Shown piece after piece: positions 52,464 to 61,968 of a DNA stretch of 64,000 nt. The notes beneath the pieces are model-generated. The model saw nothing but the letters and a program-made list of their open reading frames with translations, was not told the DNA's origin and did no database searches. The stretch is from Berkiella_A sp963976875 (lineage in GTDB: Bacteria > Pseudomonadota > Gammaproteobacteria > Berkiellales > Berkiellaceae). A program made the translations under genes and the position numbers. The first letter of the stretch is position 1. Every line of letters begins with the position of its first letter. The stretch spans positions 42,074 to 106,073 of the forward strand of contig CAXBML010000008.1 of NCBI GenBank assembly GCA_963976875.1, given 5' to 3'.

Positions 52464-53504
52464 ATGGAAAACAGTGTTGGCGCGATAATTATAGATATAG
52501 AGGGACTGAGCTTAAGTTCAGAAGATATTGAATTACTGCAGCACCCAAATGTTGGGGGGGTGATACTTTTTGCTCGTAACTATGAAAGTCCAGAGCAACT
52601 ACTAGCTTTAACGCAACATATAAAAAGCATTCGTTCTAATTGCTTAATATGTGTGGATCAAGAAGGTGGGCGAGTTCAACGTTTTTCTAACGGCCTATCA
52701 AAACTGCCTAGTATGAATCAATTGGGGCAGCTTATTGATTCTAGTAAATCAAATATAAAGCAGGTTGGTCAGATTGCCTTACAGCTTGGGCAGCTGATGG
52801 CTATGGAGCTACGGAGCCTAGGCGTTGATTTAAGTTTTGCGCCGGTTTTGGATTTAGCAACTGACTTGAACGCCGTTGTTCAGCAACGAGCAATCCATCG
52901 TGATCCTCAAATTATCTCGGAACTAGCAAATGCTTATATACAAGGCATGAAGCAAGCGGGCATGGCGGCCTGTGGAAAGCATTTTCCAGGGCATGGGCAT
53001 GTTAAAGTAGACTCTCATTTATCCTTACCCATTGACGAGAGAACATTTGATGAGCTGGTAGAGGATTTGATGCCTTTTCAATATTTAATCCAAAATAATA
53101 TACAAGCGCTTATGCCGGGTCATTTATTATTTTCAAAGATCGACAAAAAACCTGCGACATTTTCATCATATTGGTTACAGACTGTTTTAAGAGAGAAAAT
53201 GGGGTTTTTAGGGACGATTGTGAGTGATGATTTAAATATGGAAGCCGCTAGAGAAATAGGTGACATGAGCGAATGTGCAGAACAATCTTTGTTGGCAGGT
53301 TGTGATTATGTGCTTGTTTGTAATAATCGTCCAGAAGCGATAAATGTTTTGAGTCATGTCACGGTCTCTTTTGATAAAGAGACTTTGATTAGACGGCAGG
53401 CATTATTTCCTGAACATAATATCCCAACTTGGGATGAGTTATCCGAAAGTGTGGTTTGGCAGCAAGCTCAGACCGCATTAAAATATTTTCATACAACGGT
53501 TTAA
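52464..53504 (+). CDS. nagZ: Beta-N-acetylhexosaminidase NagZ
   Basis: Role (known): cytosolic GH3 enzyme removing GlcNAc from anhydromuropeptides in wall recycling. Seen: 346 residues; VGGVILFARNYES, CVDQEGGRVQRF, the GH3 catalytic loop KHFPGHGHVKVDSHLSLP with the His, and the nucleophile aspartate in VSDDLNMEAA. Context: in a plus-strand run with L,D-transpeptidase, MscS-type channel, hpt and a thioinosine phosphorylase; in Pseudomonas nagZ is also next to that phosphorylase gene. Confidence 0.95.
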   Translation: MENSVGAIIIDIEGLSLSSEDIELLQHPNVGGVILFARNYESPEQLLALTQHIKSIRSNCLICVDQEGGRVQRFSNGLSKLPSMNQLGQLIDSSKSNIKQVGQIALQLGQLMAMELRSLGVDLSFAPVLDLATDLNAVVQQRAIHRDPQIISELANAYIQGMKQAGMAACGKHFPGHGHVKVDSHLSLPIDERTFDELVEDLMPFQYLIQNNIQALMPGHLLFSKIDKKPATFSSYWLQTVLREKMGFLGTIVSDDLNMEAAREIGDMSECAEQSLLAGCDYVLVCNNRPEAINVLSHVTVSFDKETLIRRQALFPEHNIPTWDELSESVVWQQAQTALKYFHTTV

Positions 53505-53522
53505 TTTTCGAGAGGTTTAGTA

Positions 53523-54614
53523 ATGGAATGGTTTAGTCGTGTGACACAATTTTTTGTAGATTCTGATCGTATGTGGATGTTATATTCGTTCAGTATCGTT
53601 TTTGTCACACTGATTCTAAGTTTCTTGGAATCAAAATATTACTATAAATTACAACACCACTTATTAAAAACAAATAGCATTTGGGATGATGCTTTTGCTT
53701 GGGCGTTGCATAAGCCATTTCGCATGTTAATTTGGATTTATGGTATTACCTATGCTGCACAGGCTGCCGATGTACCTTTTGTTTTGCAATTGGCTCAATT
53801 CCGTCAAGTGGGCATGGTTGTTACTGTTGCGTGGTTTTTGATACGTTTTGCCCGGAAATTAGAAGACAATTTTGTTGCATCAGATATCCAAAATAGCAAA
53901 ATTGATGCGGGGACAGCAAATTCTATTGGTCACCTGGCTAGAATCTCTGTATTAATTACAGCCGGCCTGTTAATCATGCAGGTTTTGAATATCAATATTG
54001 CACCTATTTTGGCCTTTGGTGGTGCTGGAACTGTGATTGTCGGTTTTGCCGCAAAAGATTTATTAGCCAACTTTTTTGGTGCTTTAATGATTCACTTAGA
54101 TCGTCCTTTTCAAGTGGGTGAATGGATTTGTTCACCAGATAGAAGTATCGAAGGTACAGTAGAACATATTGGGTTTCGTTTAACGCGAATTAGAACATTT
54201 TCCAGAAATCCGCTTTACGTCCCAAACTCAGTTTTTACAACAATATCTGTAGATAATCGTTCTAGGATGTCTAATAGAAGAATTAAAGAAGTGATTAGCA
54301 TTCGCTATCAAGATGCTAAACGACTAAAAGCGGTTACCGATGATATTAAATCGATGCTAATGTCACATCCAGAAATTGATACGGATAAAGCTTGTTTTGT
54401 TAACTTAAATGGGTACGGTCCATCATCTTTGGATATTTTACTTTACACATTTACTAAGACAACCGAGTGGATTCGTTTCCAGGAAATTAAGCAAGATATC
54501 ATGTTATTAATTTTACAAATCGTAGAGTCTCATGGGGCTGAAATGGCGTTCCCAACGTCAACACTGGAAGTGCCTGAGGGCATAGTGGTTAAAGAACAAC
54601 CCAGCGCTGTTTAA
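53523..54614 (+). CDS. MscS-family mechanosensitive ion channel
   Basis: Seen: 363 residues with four or five TM segments (SIVFVTLILSFLE; MLIWIYGITYAAQ; GMVVTVAWFLIRFA; RISVLITAGLLIMQVL), then the pore helix signature NIAPILAFGGAGTVIVGFAA, KDLLANFFGALMIHLDRPFQ and the cytosolic MscS beta domain (VEHIGFRLTRIRTF, YVPNSVF). Role (known): releases solutes under hypo-osmotic stress. Membrane of YbdG/YnaI-like size. In a co-directional run with nagZ (18 bases). Confidence 0.92.
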   Translation: MEWFSRVTQFFVDSDRMWMLYSFSIVFVTLILSFLESKYYYKLQHHLLKTNSIWDDAFAWALHKPFRMLIWIYGITYAAQAADVPFVLQLAQFRQVGMVVTVAWFLIRFARKLEDNFVASDIQNSKIDAGTANSIGHLARISVLITAGLLIMQVLNINIAPILAFGGAGTVIVGFAAKDLLANFFGALMIHLDRPFQVGEWICSPDRSIEGTVEHIGFRLTRIRTFSRNPLYVPNSVFTTISVDNRSRMSNRRIKEVISIRYQDAKRLKAVTDDIKSMLMSHPEIDTDKACFVNLNGYGPSSLDILLYTFTKTTEWIRFQEIKQDIMLLILQIVESHGAEMAFPTSTLEVPEGIVVKEQPSAV

Positions 54615-54640
54615 AATGTATATTATACAAGGTGTATTAG

Positions 54641-55210
54641 ATGTCAAAAATATTGGATCCTAAAGAGATTATTTCTGTTGCAAATAGAGCAACGGCATTA
54701 CATTCTGAAAGCGAAGTCGATAAAGCCCTAGATAGTATGGCAAGAGAAATATCATTTGATTTATACCAATCTAACCCTATTGTATTATGTGTGATGGTGG
54801 GCGGCATTATTCCAACAGGTAAGCTACTAACTCGCTTAGATTTTCCACTACAAGTGGATTATGTTCATGCAACTCGTTACGGTGACGAATTTGTTGGACA
54901 AGAGCTTGAGTGGCTGGTTAAGCCAAGAGTCTCATTGAAAAATCGTACAATCTTAGTTGTTGATGATATCTTAGATGGTGGGCTTACTTTGGCAGGCATT
55001 GTAGACTTTTGTAAGCAAGAGGGTGCAGCAGAAGTAAAAACAGCTGTGTTGGTTGAGAAAAATGTTGAGCGAAAAGGCAAAGCCATCAAAAAAGCACACT
55101 ATACGGGTGTTGCAGTTGAGGACAAATTTGTTTTTGGATACGGTATGGATTACAAACGATACTTAAGAAACGCACCTGGAATTTTTGCGGTTAGTGAGGA
55201 AGATGAATAA
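54641..55210 (+). CDS. hpt: Hypoxanthine-guanine phosphoribosyltransferase
   Basis: Role (known): salvage of hypoxanthine/guanine to IMP/GMP with PRPP. Seen: 189 residues; the substrate loop VMVGGIIPTGKLL, FPLQVDYVHATRYGD, the PRPP motif ILVVDDILDGGLTLAGI and DKFVFGYGMDY near the C-terminus. Its end overlaps the next gene's start by eight bases, so the two are translationally coupled: the downstream phosphorylase makes hypoxanthine, the substrate of this enzyme. Confidence 0.94.
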   Translation: MSKILDPKEIISVANRATALHSESEVDKALDSMAREISFDLYQSNPIVLCVMVGGIIPTGKLLTRLDFPLQVDYVHATRYGDEFVGQELEWLVKPRVSLKNRTILVVDDILDGGLTLAGIVDFCKQEGAAEVKTAVLVEKNVERKGKAIKKAHYTGVAVEDKFVFGYGMDYKRYLRNAPGIFAVSEEDE

Positions 55211-55928
55211 GATAGCAATCATTGGTGGCTCAAGCTTTAAAGAATTAGAAAACTTTGTTACCACACATTCTACCTCGGTTAGTACGCCTTATGGTGAACC
55301 TTCTTCCCCGCTGCATTATGGCATTATAGGGGAACGTGAAGTCGTTTTTTTGCCCAGACGGGGTAGTGAAACCCCAATGGCACCACACAAAATAAATTAT
55401 AGGGCTAATATCTGGGCTTTACGGGATGCTGGTGTCCAGACTATTCTTGCAACCGCAGCGGTTGCTGGGATTGCAGAAGAACTGGAATCTGGCGCTTTGG
55501 TTGTTCCTGATCAGTTAATCGATTACACCTATGATCGTGAAAATACTTTTTTTGGTGATGACTGTGTGGTCTCAAGGGTAGACTTTTCCCAACCATATTG
55601 TGAAGCACTAAGAGAGCAAATTTCTGTTCACGCAAAGCGCTTAAAGTTAAGTCTTTATCATGATATGACATACGGTATAACTCAAGGCCCTAGGTTCGAA
55701 ACTTTGGCTGAAGTTAAGCGGCTAAAGAATGATGGCTGTCAATTAGTTGGCATGACGGGGATGCCAGAAGCAACGCTGGCAAGAGAACTTGGGTTAGATT
55801 ATGCAACAATCGCGATTGTTATCCGTAACGCTGGTCAGTATGTTAAATCCGAAGACTCTGAAAATCTCGTTAGAAATGGTGAGGCTGCATTGGCTAATTT
55901 AATTGAGAGCATTGTTACGGCGCAGTAA
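55203..55928 (+). CDS. mtnP: S-methyl-5'-thioinosine phosphorylase (MTAP/PNP family)
   Basis: Role (known relatives): phosphorolysis of methylthioinosine to hypoxanthine and methylthioribose-1-phosphate in polyamine-derived purine salvage. Seen: 241 residues from ATG 55203 (the longer TTG-started frame at 55185 is rejected because GAGGAAG lies right before 55203). Family motifs: IAIIGGSSFKELE, FLPRRGSETPMAPHKINYRA, TAAVAGIAEELESGALVVPD, ITQGPRFETLAEV, GMTGMPEATLARELGLDYAT. The gammaproteobacterial context beside nagZ and hpt favours methylthioinosine over methylthioadenosine, but substrate is inference. Confidence 0.88.
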   Translation: MNKIAIIGGSSFKELENFVTTHSTSVSTPYGEPSSPLHYGIIGEREVVFLPRRGSETPMAPHKINYRANIWALRDAGVQTILATAAVAGIAEELESGALVVPDQLIDYTYDRENTFFGDDCVVSRVDFSQPYCEALREQISVHAKRLKLSLYHDMTYGITQGPRFETLAEVKRLKNDGCQLVGMTGMPEATLARELGLDYATIAIVIRNAGQYVKSEDSENLVRNGEAALANLIESIVTAQ

Positions 55929-55947
55929 CTATATATTCATTTCTAGA

Positions 55948-56010
55948 TGAGCGCAGCGAATCATGTTCCCACTTTTTGAAAGGGGACGCGCGTAGCGCCA
56001 GGGGGATTTA
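55948..56010. repeat. Candidate dispersed intergenic repeat
   Basis: The stretch GAGCGCAGCGAATCATGTTCCC followed by CTTTTTGAAAGGGGACGCGC and GTAGCGCCAGGGGGATTTAT is GC-rich in an AT-rich gap and contains a TTCCC/GGGGA hairpin. It resembles dispersed GCGCCAGGGGGATTT-type intergenic repeats seen in several gammaproteobacteria. Only one copy is in the window, so repetition is inferred. The rest of the 276-base convergent gap shows nothing else. Confidence 0.4.
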
Positions 56011-56204
56011 TTCTACGATTTTTTTAAATAATAATTGATTTTTCTGCTACACCGTGTTTTGAAATATAGTTTTTCTTGAACTTTGAAGAGACAATATGTT
56101 TTGTTTGCAAACTAGATGTCAAGAAAAAAATCAAGTGGATATAATTTGGGTTTACAGGTCTAGGCATATATCTCTCTGGTTCTCACACCTTTGGTTAAGA
56201 ATCC

Positions 56205-56780
56205 TTATTGCTGCATAGACGGTAGTACAGTCACTAAACGCATCATACGGGGGCTAATGGTTAAACTGGCTTGCTCAATAGCAGGGGGGTTGATCATAAT
56301 CGCCAAGCGATTATTCATAATGTAAAAATTCATATCACCACCTTGCTCTGCAAAATTATCCATATCACCAAATGAGAGAATAGGTTTATTTTTTATCGCA
56401 TCAATAATGGTGGTAGTGTTGTCTTCTTCAGTTTTAGCAACAAATAAAATTTGACAGTTTTTATCTATGGATGTAGCAGCATCTGAGACCTTAAACACAG
56501 TCAGCTCAAGTCCATTAACAACTTTTCCATGTATAGAATCAATCGCTTTATAGTAAGGTATGTTTCCAAGCACACAGACATTTAATTTTCTATCAACTAA
56601 AACACTCTCAGGCCATTCAACAAATTTAGCAACGTACCTAAGAAACGCGGCTTTTAAATGATATTCTCGAGCTTCGCGCTTACTTGAGCCAGAGGCTATG
56701 GCACTACAAAGAATTAAACCTAGAATCGATAGAGTGAGGATCGCGGTTAAGCGATACTTACTTTTTAAAAAGAAATTCAT
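56205..56780 (-). CDS. YfiR/DUF4154-like periplasmic protein
   Basis: Seen: 191 residues with an N-terminal TM/signal segment (LTAILTLSILGLILCSAIAS) and the YfiR pattern: EYHLKAAFLRYVAKFVEWPE, LNVCVLGN, CQILFVAK, ILSFGDM-DNFAEQGGDMNFYI and a C-terminal ISPRMMRLVT. Role (known relatives): YfiR is a periplasmic redox-sensitive inhibitor of the YfiN diguanylate cyclase in Pseudomonas. Here the partner is more likely the adjacent histidine kinase. Context: 123 bases downstream of the kinase, same strand, so last gene of the peroxidase-kinase operon. Confidence 0.85.
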   Translation of the reverse strand: MNFFLKSKYRLTAILTLSILGLILCSAIASGSSKREAREYHLKAAFLRYVAKFVEWPESVLVDRKLNVCVLGNIPYYKAIDSIHGKVVNGLELTVFKVSDAATSIDKNCQILFVAKTEEDNTTTIIDAIKNKPILSFGDMDNFAEQGGDMNFYIMNNRLAIMINPPAIEQASLTISPRMMRLVTVLPSMQQ

Positions 56781-56903
56781 CCTAAACTAAGCCTCTTAAC
56801 TTTAACAAGTCTATTAATGCCTTTTGAATTTTATCAGGACTTTTTATAGGTCGTAAAGAGTTTAATAATAACAGATTAGATACTGGGGTATAAGCTTTTA
56901 TGT

Positions 56904-58748
56904 TTAATTTTCTGGGTCATTGGTAAGGTCATGCACATTCACCGGCAAGATAATAATAAATTCGGCAAATAGACTTTCTTCTGATTGAGCTTTTAACTCA
57001 CCTTTGTGTTGTTTAACAATAATATCGTAACAAATGGATAACCCGAGCCCAGTATTACCCATTCCAGTAGGTTTGCTTGTAAAGAATGGCTCAAATACCT
57101 TATCTATTTCAGCTTTAGCAATCCCAAGGCCATTATCATGAATTTTGATATAAACTTTATCATGCATATTTTCTAAGGTGATACTAACAGTTGGCTGGTA
57201 ATCAGCCTGCTTTTTTTGCTTTTGTTTTTCTAAAACAGAATACAGTGCATTATCTAATAAATACAAAATAACACGCGCAATGGCTTGGGGCGCACATAAT
57301 ACTTTTTGTAAATCAGGTGTATAATCTTTTTTAAATAAAATTTCTTGTTTTTTGTTATCGATAGCATATTTATCTAGTGCAGAGCGGATACTACTATCCA
57401 TGACATTTTTAATGTCTACCATTTCTTTTGTAGTACTAGACGCTTGGGAGTGTATAAGCATATTTTTAACAATATTATCAGCTCTATCACCATGTTCTTT
57501 AACTTTCTGGCAATTGACTTTTAAATCATTGGTAATTTCTTTGATGAACTCTAGCGCTTCTTTATCTACTTTGCCATTCAGGCCTTCTAGTTCCTCGTTA
57601 AGTTCTTCTACTAGGTCAACTGAAATGTCAGAAAAGTTATTAATAAAATTTAATGGATTTTTAATTTCATGTGCCACGCCTGTTGTTAACATACCAACTG
57701 AAGCCATTTTTTCTTGGATAATAAGTTGTTCTTGTGCTTCTTCTAAGTCTGAAAGGGCTTTGTTTAGGTCTTTGTTTTTACTTGTTAATTCTTTTGTTCG
57801 ATCGGCAACGCGCTGTTCCAATTGTCGGTTGATTTCTTCTAATTCTTTTTCAGCTCTAATTTTACGTTGTACTTCTACGTGCAACATTTTGACCGTTGAG
57901 GTTAGTCTAGCAAAAGATGATCTGAGTACGATGAGCAGTAAAAAGACCAAAACATATAGAACAATTCTGTATCTATTTGATGTTGTTAAATACTCATCGA
58001 ATGTATTTGTAAATGCAGAGTCCAATTTGCTGAGAGTCGTTAGAATAGGGATGTCTAAAAGTAATTGAGAAATTTCCGTTAATTTAGGTTGAAGATCTAA
58101 TATTTTTTTGGCGTAAATTAAAGCTAAGTCTAAACCGGGTAAGGTTTCACCTTCTTCACTTATTTCAGTTGCGATTTCCTCAATTAAGCTTAATAGCGAT
58201 AAGCGTTTTTCTTCACTGGGAACGTTTGTATAAATTAACACGCCACGAAAAAGCGTATGTACTTTATCTATTAGTTGATATTGATAAACTTGATTTAATT
58301 GATCAAAAGAAGACTCTATTAGTTCAAGATGGGCTTGATTTTCAATTATAGTTGCCATAATACTTGAAAAATGTGATATAGCATTTAGCAGTATAGGATT
58401 ATATCGTTTGAAATCTTCGGTGAGTGATTTTTTCTCATCAAATCTGTTTCTCAACAGAGAAAGATTGTCATTAATTTTATCATTTGGATATTCGGTAATA
58501 ATCTTTTCAAATTTTCGAAGAACGCGCTCTGAGCCATTGATAGCTGACACGATAGGGTCATAATTCTTGATAATACCAAATCGAGTTTGAACAACCGCAC
58601 CATCTAACTCAGCATCATAACGCTCTAATTGGTTTATTCTACTTTCAAAATTTTCATAGGAGAACGGTCTGATTTCACTCAAATAATAGATAGCCACAAT
58701 GACTAAGACATTGATAGCAATGAAAAAGCGAGTGAAAAATCTTTCCAC
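56904..58748 (-). CDS. Sensor histidine kinase with large periplasmic (DAHL-like) domain
   Basis: Seen: 614 residues from a GTG. TM1 near the N-terminus (FFTRFFIAINVLVIVAIYYL), a helical periplasmic domain of about 240 residues (DAHL-like), TM2 (IVLYVLVFLLLIVLRSSF, about 265-282), a long coiled coil (VQRKIRAEKELEEINRQLEQ), H box VAHEIKNPLNFINNFSDI, then N box LLDNALYSV, G1 IHDNGLGIAKAEI, F box FEPFFTSKPTG and G2 GNTGLGLSICYD. Role (known family): autophosphorylating sensor; no response regulator is in this operon. Context: nine bases after the diheme peroxidase gene, followed by the YfiR-like gene. The periplasmic domain may sense the state set by those partners. Confidence 0.9.
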   Translation of the reverse strand: MERFFTRFFIAINVLVIVAIYYLSEIRPFSYENFESRINQLERYDAELDGAVVQTRFGIIKNYDPIVSAINGSERVLRKFEKIITEYPNDKINDNLSLLRNRFDEKKSLTEDFKRYNPILLNAISHFSSIMATIIENQAHLELIESSFDQLNQVYQYQLIDKVHTLFRGVLIYTNVPSEEKRLSLLSLIEEIATEISEEGETLPGLDLALIYAKKILDLQPKLTEISQLLLDIPILTTLSKLDSAFTNTFDEYLTTSNRYRIVLYVLVFLLLIVLRSSFARLTSTVKMLHVEVQRKIRAEKELEEINRQLEQRVADRTKELTSKNKDLNKALSDLEEAQEQLIIQEKMASVGMLTTGVAHEIKNPLNFINNFSDISVDLVEELNEELEGLNGKVDKEALEFIKEITNDLKVNCQKVKEHGDRADNIVKNMLIHSQASSTTKEMVDIKNVMDSSIRSALDKYAIDNKKQEILFKKDYTPDLQKVLCAPQAIARVILYLLDNALYSVLEKQKQKKQADYQPTVSITLENMHDKVYIKIHDNGLGIAKAEIDKVFEPFFTSKPTGMGNTGLGLSICYDIIVKQHKGELKAQSEESLFAEFIIILPVNVHDLTNDPEN

Positions 58749-58757
58749 TATAGACTC

Positions 58758-59738
58758 TTAATTCTCTTTAGGTAGATCGCCATTTAATGTTTTTAAAAAC
58801 TCCGTTATATAATTAGCTTCTCTTTTAGTAATAGGCTGACCAATTTGATATTCTGCCATGATTAAAATTACATCCTCTAATGTTTTGGCAGAGCCATCAT
58901 GCAAATAAGGTGCTGTCAGTGCGACGTTTCTCAGAGATGGCACTTTAAAAACAAATTTATCTTGCTCTATGCCTGTCACATTGTATAAGCCGAGATCCGT
59001 TTGCGATATAAACTGTTTTGTTTCAAAGTAGTTTTTGTAAACGCCCATTTTTTGGAATAAATTTCCGCCAATATTCAGACCTTGGTGACAAGAAATACAA
59101 CCATATGATTTGAATAATTCATAACCATTTTTAGCATCATCGGATATGGCGGAAGTATCCCCTGATAGGAAAGCATCAAAAGGGGCATTCGGGGTTGTGA
59201 GCGTTTTTAAATAGGTAGTGAGTGCTAGCTCAACGTTAACTTCTGTTATTCCATCATTAAACTGTTGTTTAAAAAGAGAACTATAATCGGGATTATCATT
59301 TAGTCGCTGAATAACAACATCCCACTCATTATTAAAAATAGTTTTATCAGCAACATGATCATCTATGACGCCATTTATTGATTCTGCTCGTCCGTCCCAA
59401 AACTGTTTAAAATTATAAGTTGCGTTTAATACGGTTGGTGTATTAATCGGACCTGATACGTTGTTAAAACCAGTATAGGTTTTCTCTCTGTCGATACCTG
59501 AAAATGAGAGTTGATGGCAAGAGGCGCAATTATGCGTATGTTCTTTAGAAAATCTGGCATCATTAAACAACATTTTGCCTAAGGATACCATTTCTGGATT
59601 AAGCGTCTTTTTTTGTGGGATAGGCTTTATGGATGATTTTTGCAGCGCAGCAGAGTTTATGCTTACAGACAGCAGCACCACAGCGAAGAAGCAGCTTATA
59701 AAATTTCGTTGTCTGTTATTAAGCACATTAGCTTCCAA
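58758..59738 (-). CDS. Diheme cytochrome c peroxidase (MauG/CcpA family)
   Basis: Role (known family): periplasmic reduction of H2O2 by two c-type hemes, or MauG-like oxidation. Seen: 326 residues from TTG 59738 (a GTG at 59726 is an alternative); membrane/signal segment (FISCFFAVVLLSVSINSAAL); heme site 1 CASCH (NCASCHQLSFSGIDREKTYT), heme site 2 CISCH (GCISCHQGLNIGG), and the distal NVSGPINTPTVLNATYNFKQ and VPSLRNVALTAPYLHDGSAK segments. Context: first gene of the minus-strand operon with the histidine kinase and YfiR-like protein, so a peroxide-linked signalling unit is plausible. Confidence 0.92.
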   Translation of the reverse strand: MEANVLNNRQRNFISCFFAVVLLSVSINSAALQKSSIKPIPQKKTLNPEMVSLGKMLFNDARFSKEHTHNCASCHQLSFSGIDREKTYTGFNNVSGPINTPTVLNATYNFKQFWDGRAESINGVIDDHVADKTIFNNEWDVVIQRLNDNPDYSSLFKQQFNDGITEVNVELALTTYLKTLTTPNAPFDAFLSGDTSAISDDAKNGYELFKSYGCISCHQGLNIGGNLFQKMGVYKNYFETKQFISQTDLGLYNVTGIEQDKFVFKVPSLRNVALTAPYLHDGSAKTLEDVILIMAEYQIGQPITKREANYITEFLKTLNGDLPKEN

Positions 59739-59908
59739 AACTAATTATCACTCCTTTAATAATAGATAGTCAAAATGGATAATGCTCATTTATCTTTTAT
59801 ACTGAAATAGAACAATGTTCAAGTATTTCAATAAAATAACATGAACTCTGGCACTAAGCACAGCATTCTAGTCGGTTTATTTTTTGACGCATAGGAGCAG
59901 CATGAATT

Positions 59909-61774
59909 ATGCCAAACCCAAAAGTGATTGTAATAGAATCACAAGATTTAAAAGATTCTTTGCTTTCTGCTCAAGAAAATATTAATCCATTTCTTGAGTA
60001 TGAGTTAGAAGAGCTATTAAATATACCGGTTGTGGTGAAAGATAATGGTCAGGAACCTGAGCTATCAGAGATTGATAAGATTCAAGCATTGCCAAGTCCT
60101 GCCAGTGGAAACACATCAGCAGAGACAGGGCAAGGGCCTATTTTAAATGCCGCTTCCAATGGTGAAGAAGCGGTAAACCAGCATTTAAGCCAAGAATTTA
60201 ATTTTGAACAAATCTACCAAGACGTAAAGTTACCCAGTATTAATTCTATTAGTCGTGATTTAGATGAGTATTCTACTGCATTGCCAACAACTCAGACTGA
60301 GTATCATGAGTCGGATGTCTCAAGCTTGGATACGATAACATCTGTTGTGACAAATAACGTGACTCAAGTCGTAATTTGTCACAGCGATATAACAACTGTT
60401 TTAGATAGCATTGATCCACAAGATGACCAAATTTCATTACGAGAAGCGATCATTAATGCAAATATGCAAGAAGGAACAACAGAGATCCATTTATGTGCAG
60501 GTGAATATAGACTAAATCAAAGTGGTCGACATGAAAATAATAGTTATCAAGGCGATTTAGATATAAAGTCCAATTTAATTATTACCGGTGAAGAGGATAT
60601 GACGACGATTATTGATGGTAATCATCTAGACCGGATTTTTGAGGTTTTTCCAGAAATTTCACTAACATTGAAAAATATCACATTACGGGGTGGGGATGCA
60701 CATAGTTTTAACGGCGGTGCAATTTTAAATAGCGGTCATGTCATATTAGATAATGTTAATATCGTGAGCAATGTTGCTCGTATAGGCGGTGGGATTTTTA
60801 ATATGACGGGTTCAACATTGGATATGAGCCATACTACATTGTTGTTAAACCAAGCGGAGCTATATGGTGGTGGCATACTCAATAACAGTGCAGAAACCAA
60901 TATGGTTGCATCATCTTTATTACAGAATAGCAGTGGAACATATGGCGCTGGTATAACGAATTTATCAGGATCGGTTACGATCAATAAAAGCCTATTTGCT
61001 GACAATGAAACGGGAATATTAGGTGCGGGTATTGCCAACTTTTTAGGTAATGTTCTGGTAGAAACAAGTACCATTTCTAATAATATGGCAGGCTATGTGG
61101 GGGGAGGCATTGCCAATTTTTACGGCCAATTTCTACAAATTTCAAATAGCACAATTACTAATAATGATGCCAATGTTGCTGGGGCTGGGTTATATAACAT
61201 TCAGCCTGCGTTGTTACTGAGCCCAGCAATATCTTCTACGATCATTTCAGAAAACAACCTTGATATGGACATATTTGGAACACATTATCAATCGTTGGGG
61301 TATAACTTAATTGGGAGTACAGATGGGGCAGATATTGCGCCTAACATAGGTGATTTATTTGGTACGTTATCTCATCTCTTCGCATCAGGATTGAGTCCGT
61401 TGATGGATAATGACGGCCCCACAGCAACCCATGCATTATTGCCAGGTAGTTTGGCCATTGATAATGGTAATCCATTTGACACGAGCACAGACCAACGTGA
61501 TTTTATCCCTAATTTAACGCGAGATATAGGTGCCTTTGAGTTTAATGGTTTGAATCAAGCACCACAAAATCTTTTGCAAATAGACGATATCTTTTTAGAT
61601 TTGACTCTGAATACTACTGTAGATTTAGATACGTACTTTCCAAATAATCAAAATACATTAGCTTCACTTAACGTTGATGATAACCATTTATCTCAATTTT
61701 TTGATGGTTTACCCTCTATTTCGGACCAACTACACGCTATTGAATCTTCTTCAGAGCTAGAAATTTTAATCTGA
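59909..61774 (+). CDS. CSLREA-domain right-handed beta-helix protein, probable surface protein
   Basis: Seen: 621 residues. A CSLREA-type segment (DQISLREAIINAN, CAGEYRLNQ) is followed by beta-helix repeats rich in G-G-A/G-I and N residues (FNGGAILNSG, ARIGGGIFNMTGS, ELYGGGILNNS, GTYGAGITNLSG, GILGAGIANFLGN, GYVGGGIANFYG), ending in RDIGAFEFNG, the choice-of-anchor tail. Such proteins are usually extracellular, yet no Sec signal is seen. The first 100 residues are acidic and non-repetitive. Start: the best ribosome site (AGGAG) fits an out-of-frame ATG at 59902 better than 59909, so the true start is uncertain. Context: upstream of the giant repeat adhesin; both may use type I secretion. Confidence 0.75.
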   Translation: MPNPKVIVIESQDLKDSLLSAQENINPFLEYELEELLNIPVVVKDNGQEPELSEIDKIQALPSPASGNTSAETGQGPILNAASNGEEAVNQHLSQEFNFEQIYQDVKLPSINSISRDLDEYSTALPTTQTEYHESDVSSLDTITSVVTNNVTQVVICHSDITTVLDSIDPQDDQISLREAIINANMQEGTTEIHLCAGEYRLNQSGRHENNSYQGDLDIKSNLIITGEEDMTTIIDGNHLDRIFEVFPEISLTLKNITLRGGDAHSFNGGAILNSGHVILDNVNIVSNVARIGGGIFNMTGSTLDMSHTTLLLNQAELYGGGILNNSAETNMVASSLLQNSSGTYGAGITNLSGSVTINKSLFADNETGILGAGIANFLGNVLVETSTISNNMAGYVGGGIANFYGQFLQISNSTITNNDANVAGAGLYNIQPALLLSPAISSTIISENNLDMDIFGTHYQSLGYNLIGSTDGADIAPNIGDLFGTLSHLFASGLSPLMDNDGPTATHALLPGSLAIDNGNPFDTSTDQRDFIPNLTRDIGAFEFNGLNQAPQNLLQIDDIFLDLTLNTTVDLDTYFPNNQNTLASLNVDDNHLSQFFDGLPSISDQLHAIESSSELEILI

Positions 61775-61851
61775 CATTTTGCCATTACTTACCAAAAAAA
61801 CACTGTTTTTTTAATAAAAATACCCTATCAAATACTATTTTTTCAAAACTA

Positions 61852-61863
61852 GTACCTAGGTAC
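61852..61863. promoter_or_regulatory. 12-bp perfect palindrome upstream of the giant adhesin
   Basis: GTACCTAGGTAC is self-complementary, in the 194-base AT-rich gap between the two surface-protein genes, about 105 bases before the adhesin start. A possible operator for control of adhesin expression. Confidence 0.35.
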
Positions 61864-61968
61864 AGTTAATGTTCAGCAGGATTCCATTATATTTAGTATA
61901 TATCTTATAAGGAATATTCTATTTTGCCAGGCAGGCTATTGTATATACACAGTTAGTTTGGGCAAGAA

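Noticed and set aside
57352..58068. 238-residue plus-strand frame
   Set aside because: Antisense shadow of the histidine kinase coding region; Ser/Leu-rich and with no ribosome site.
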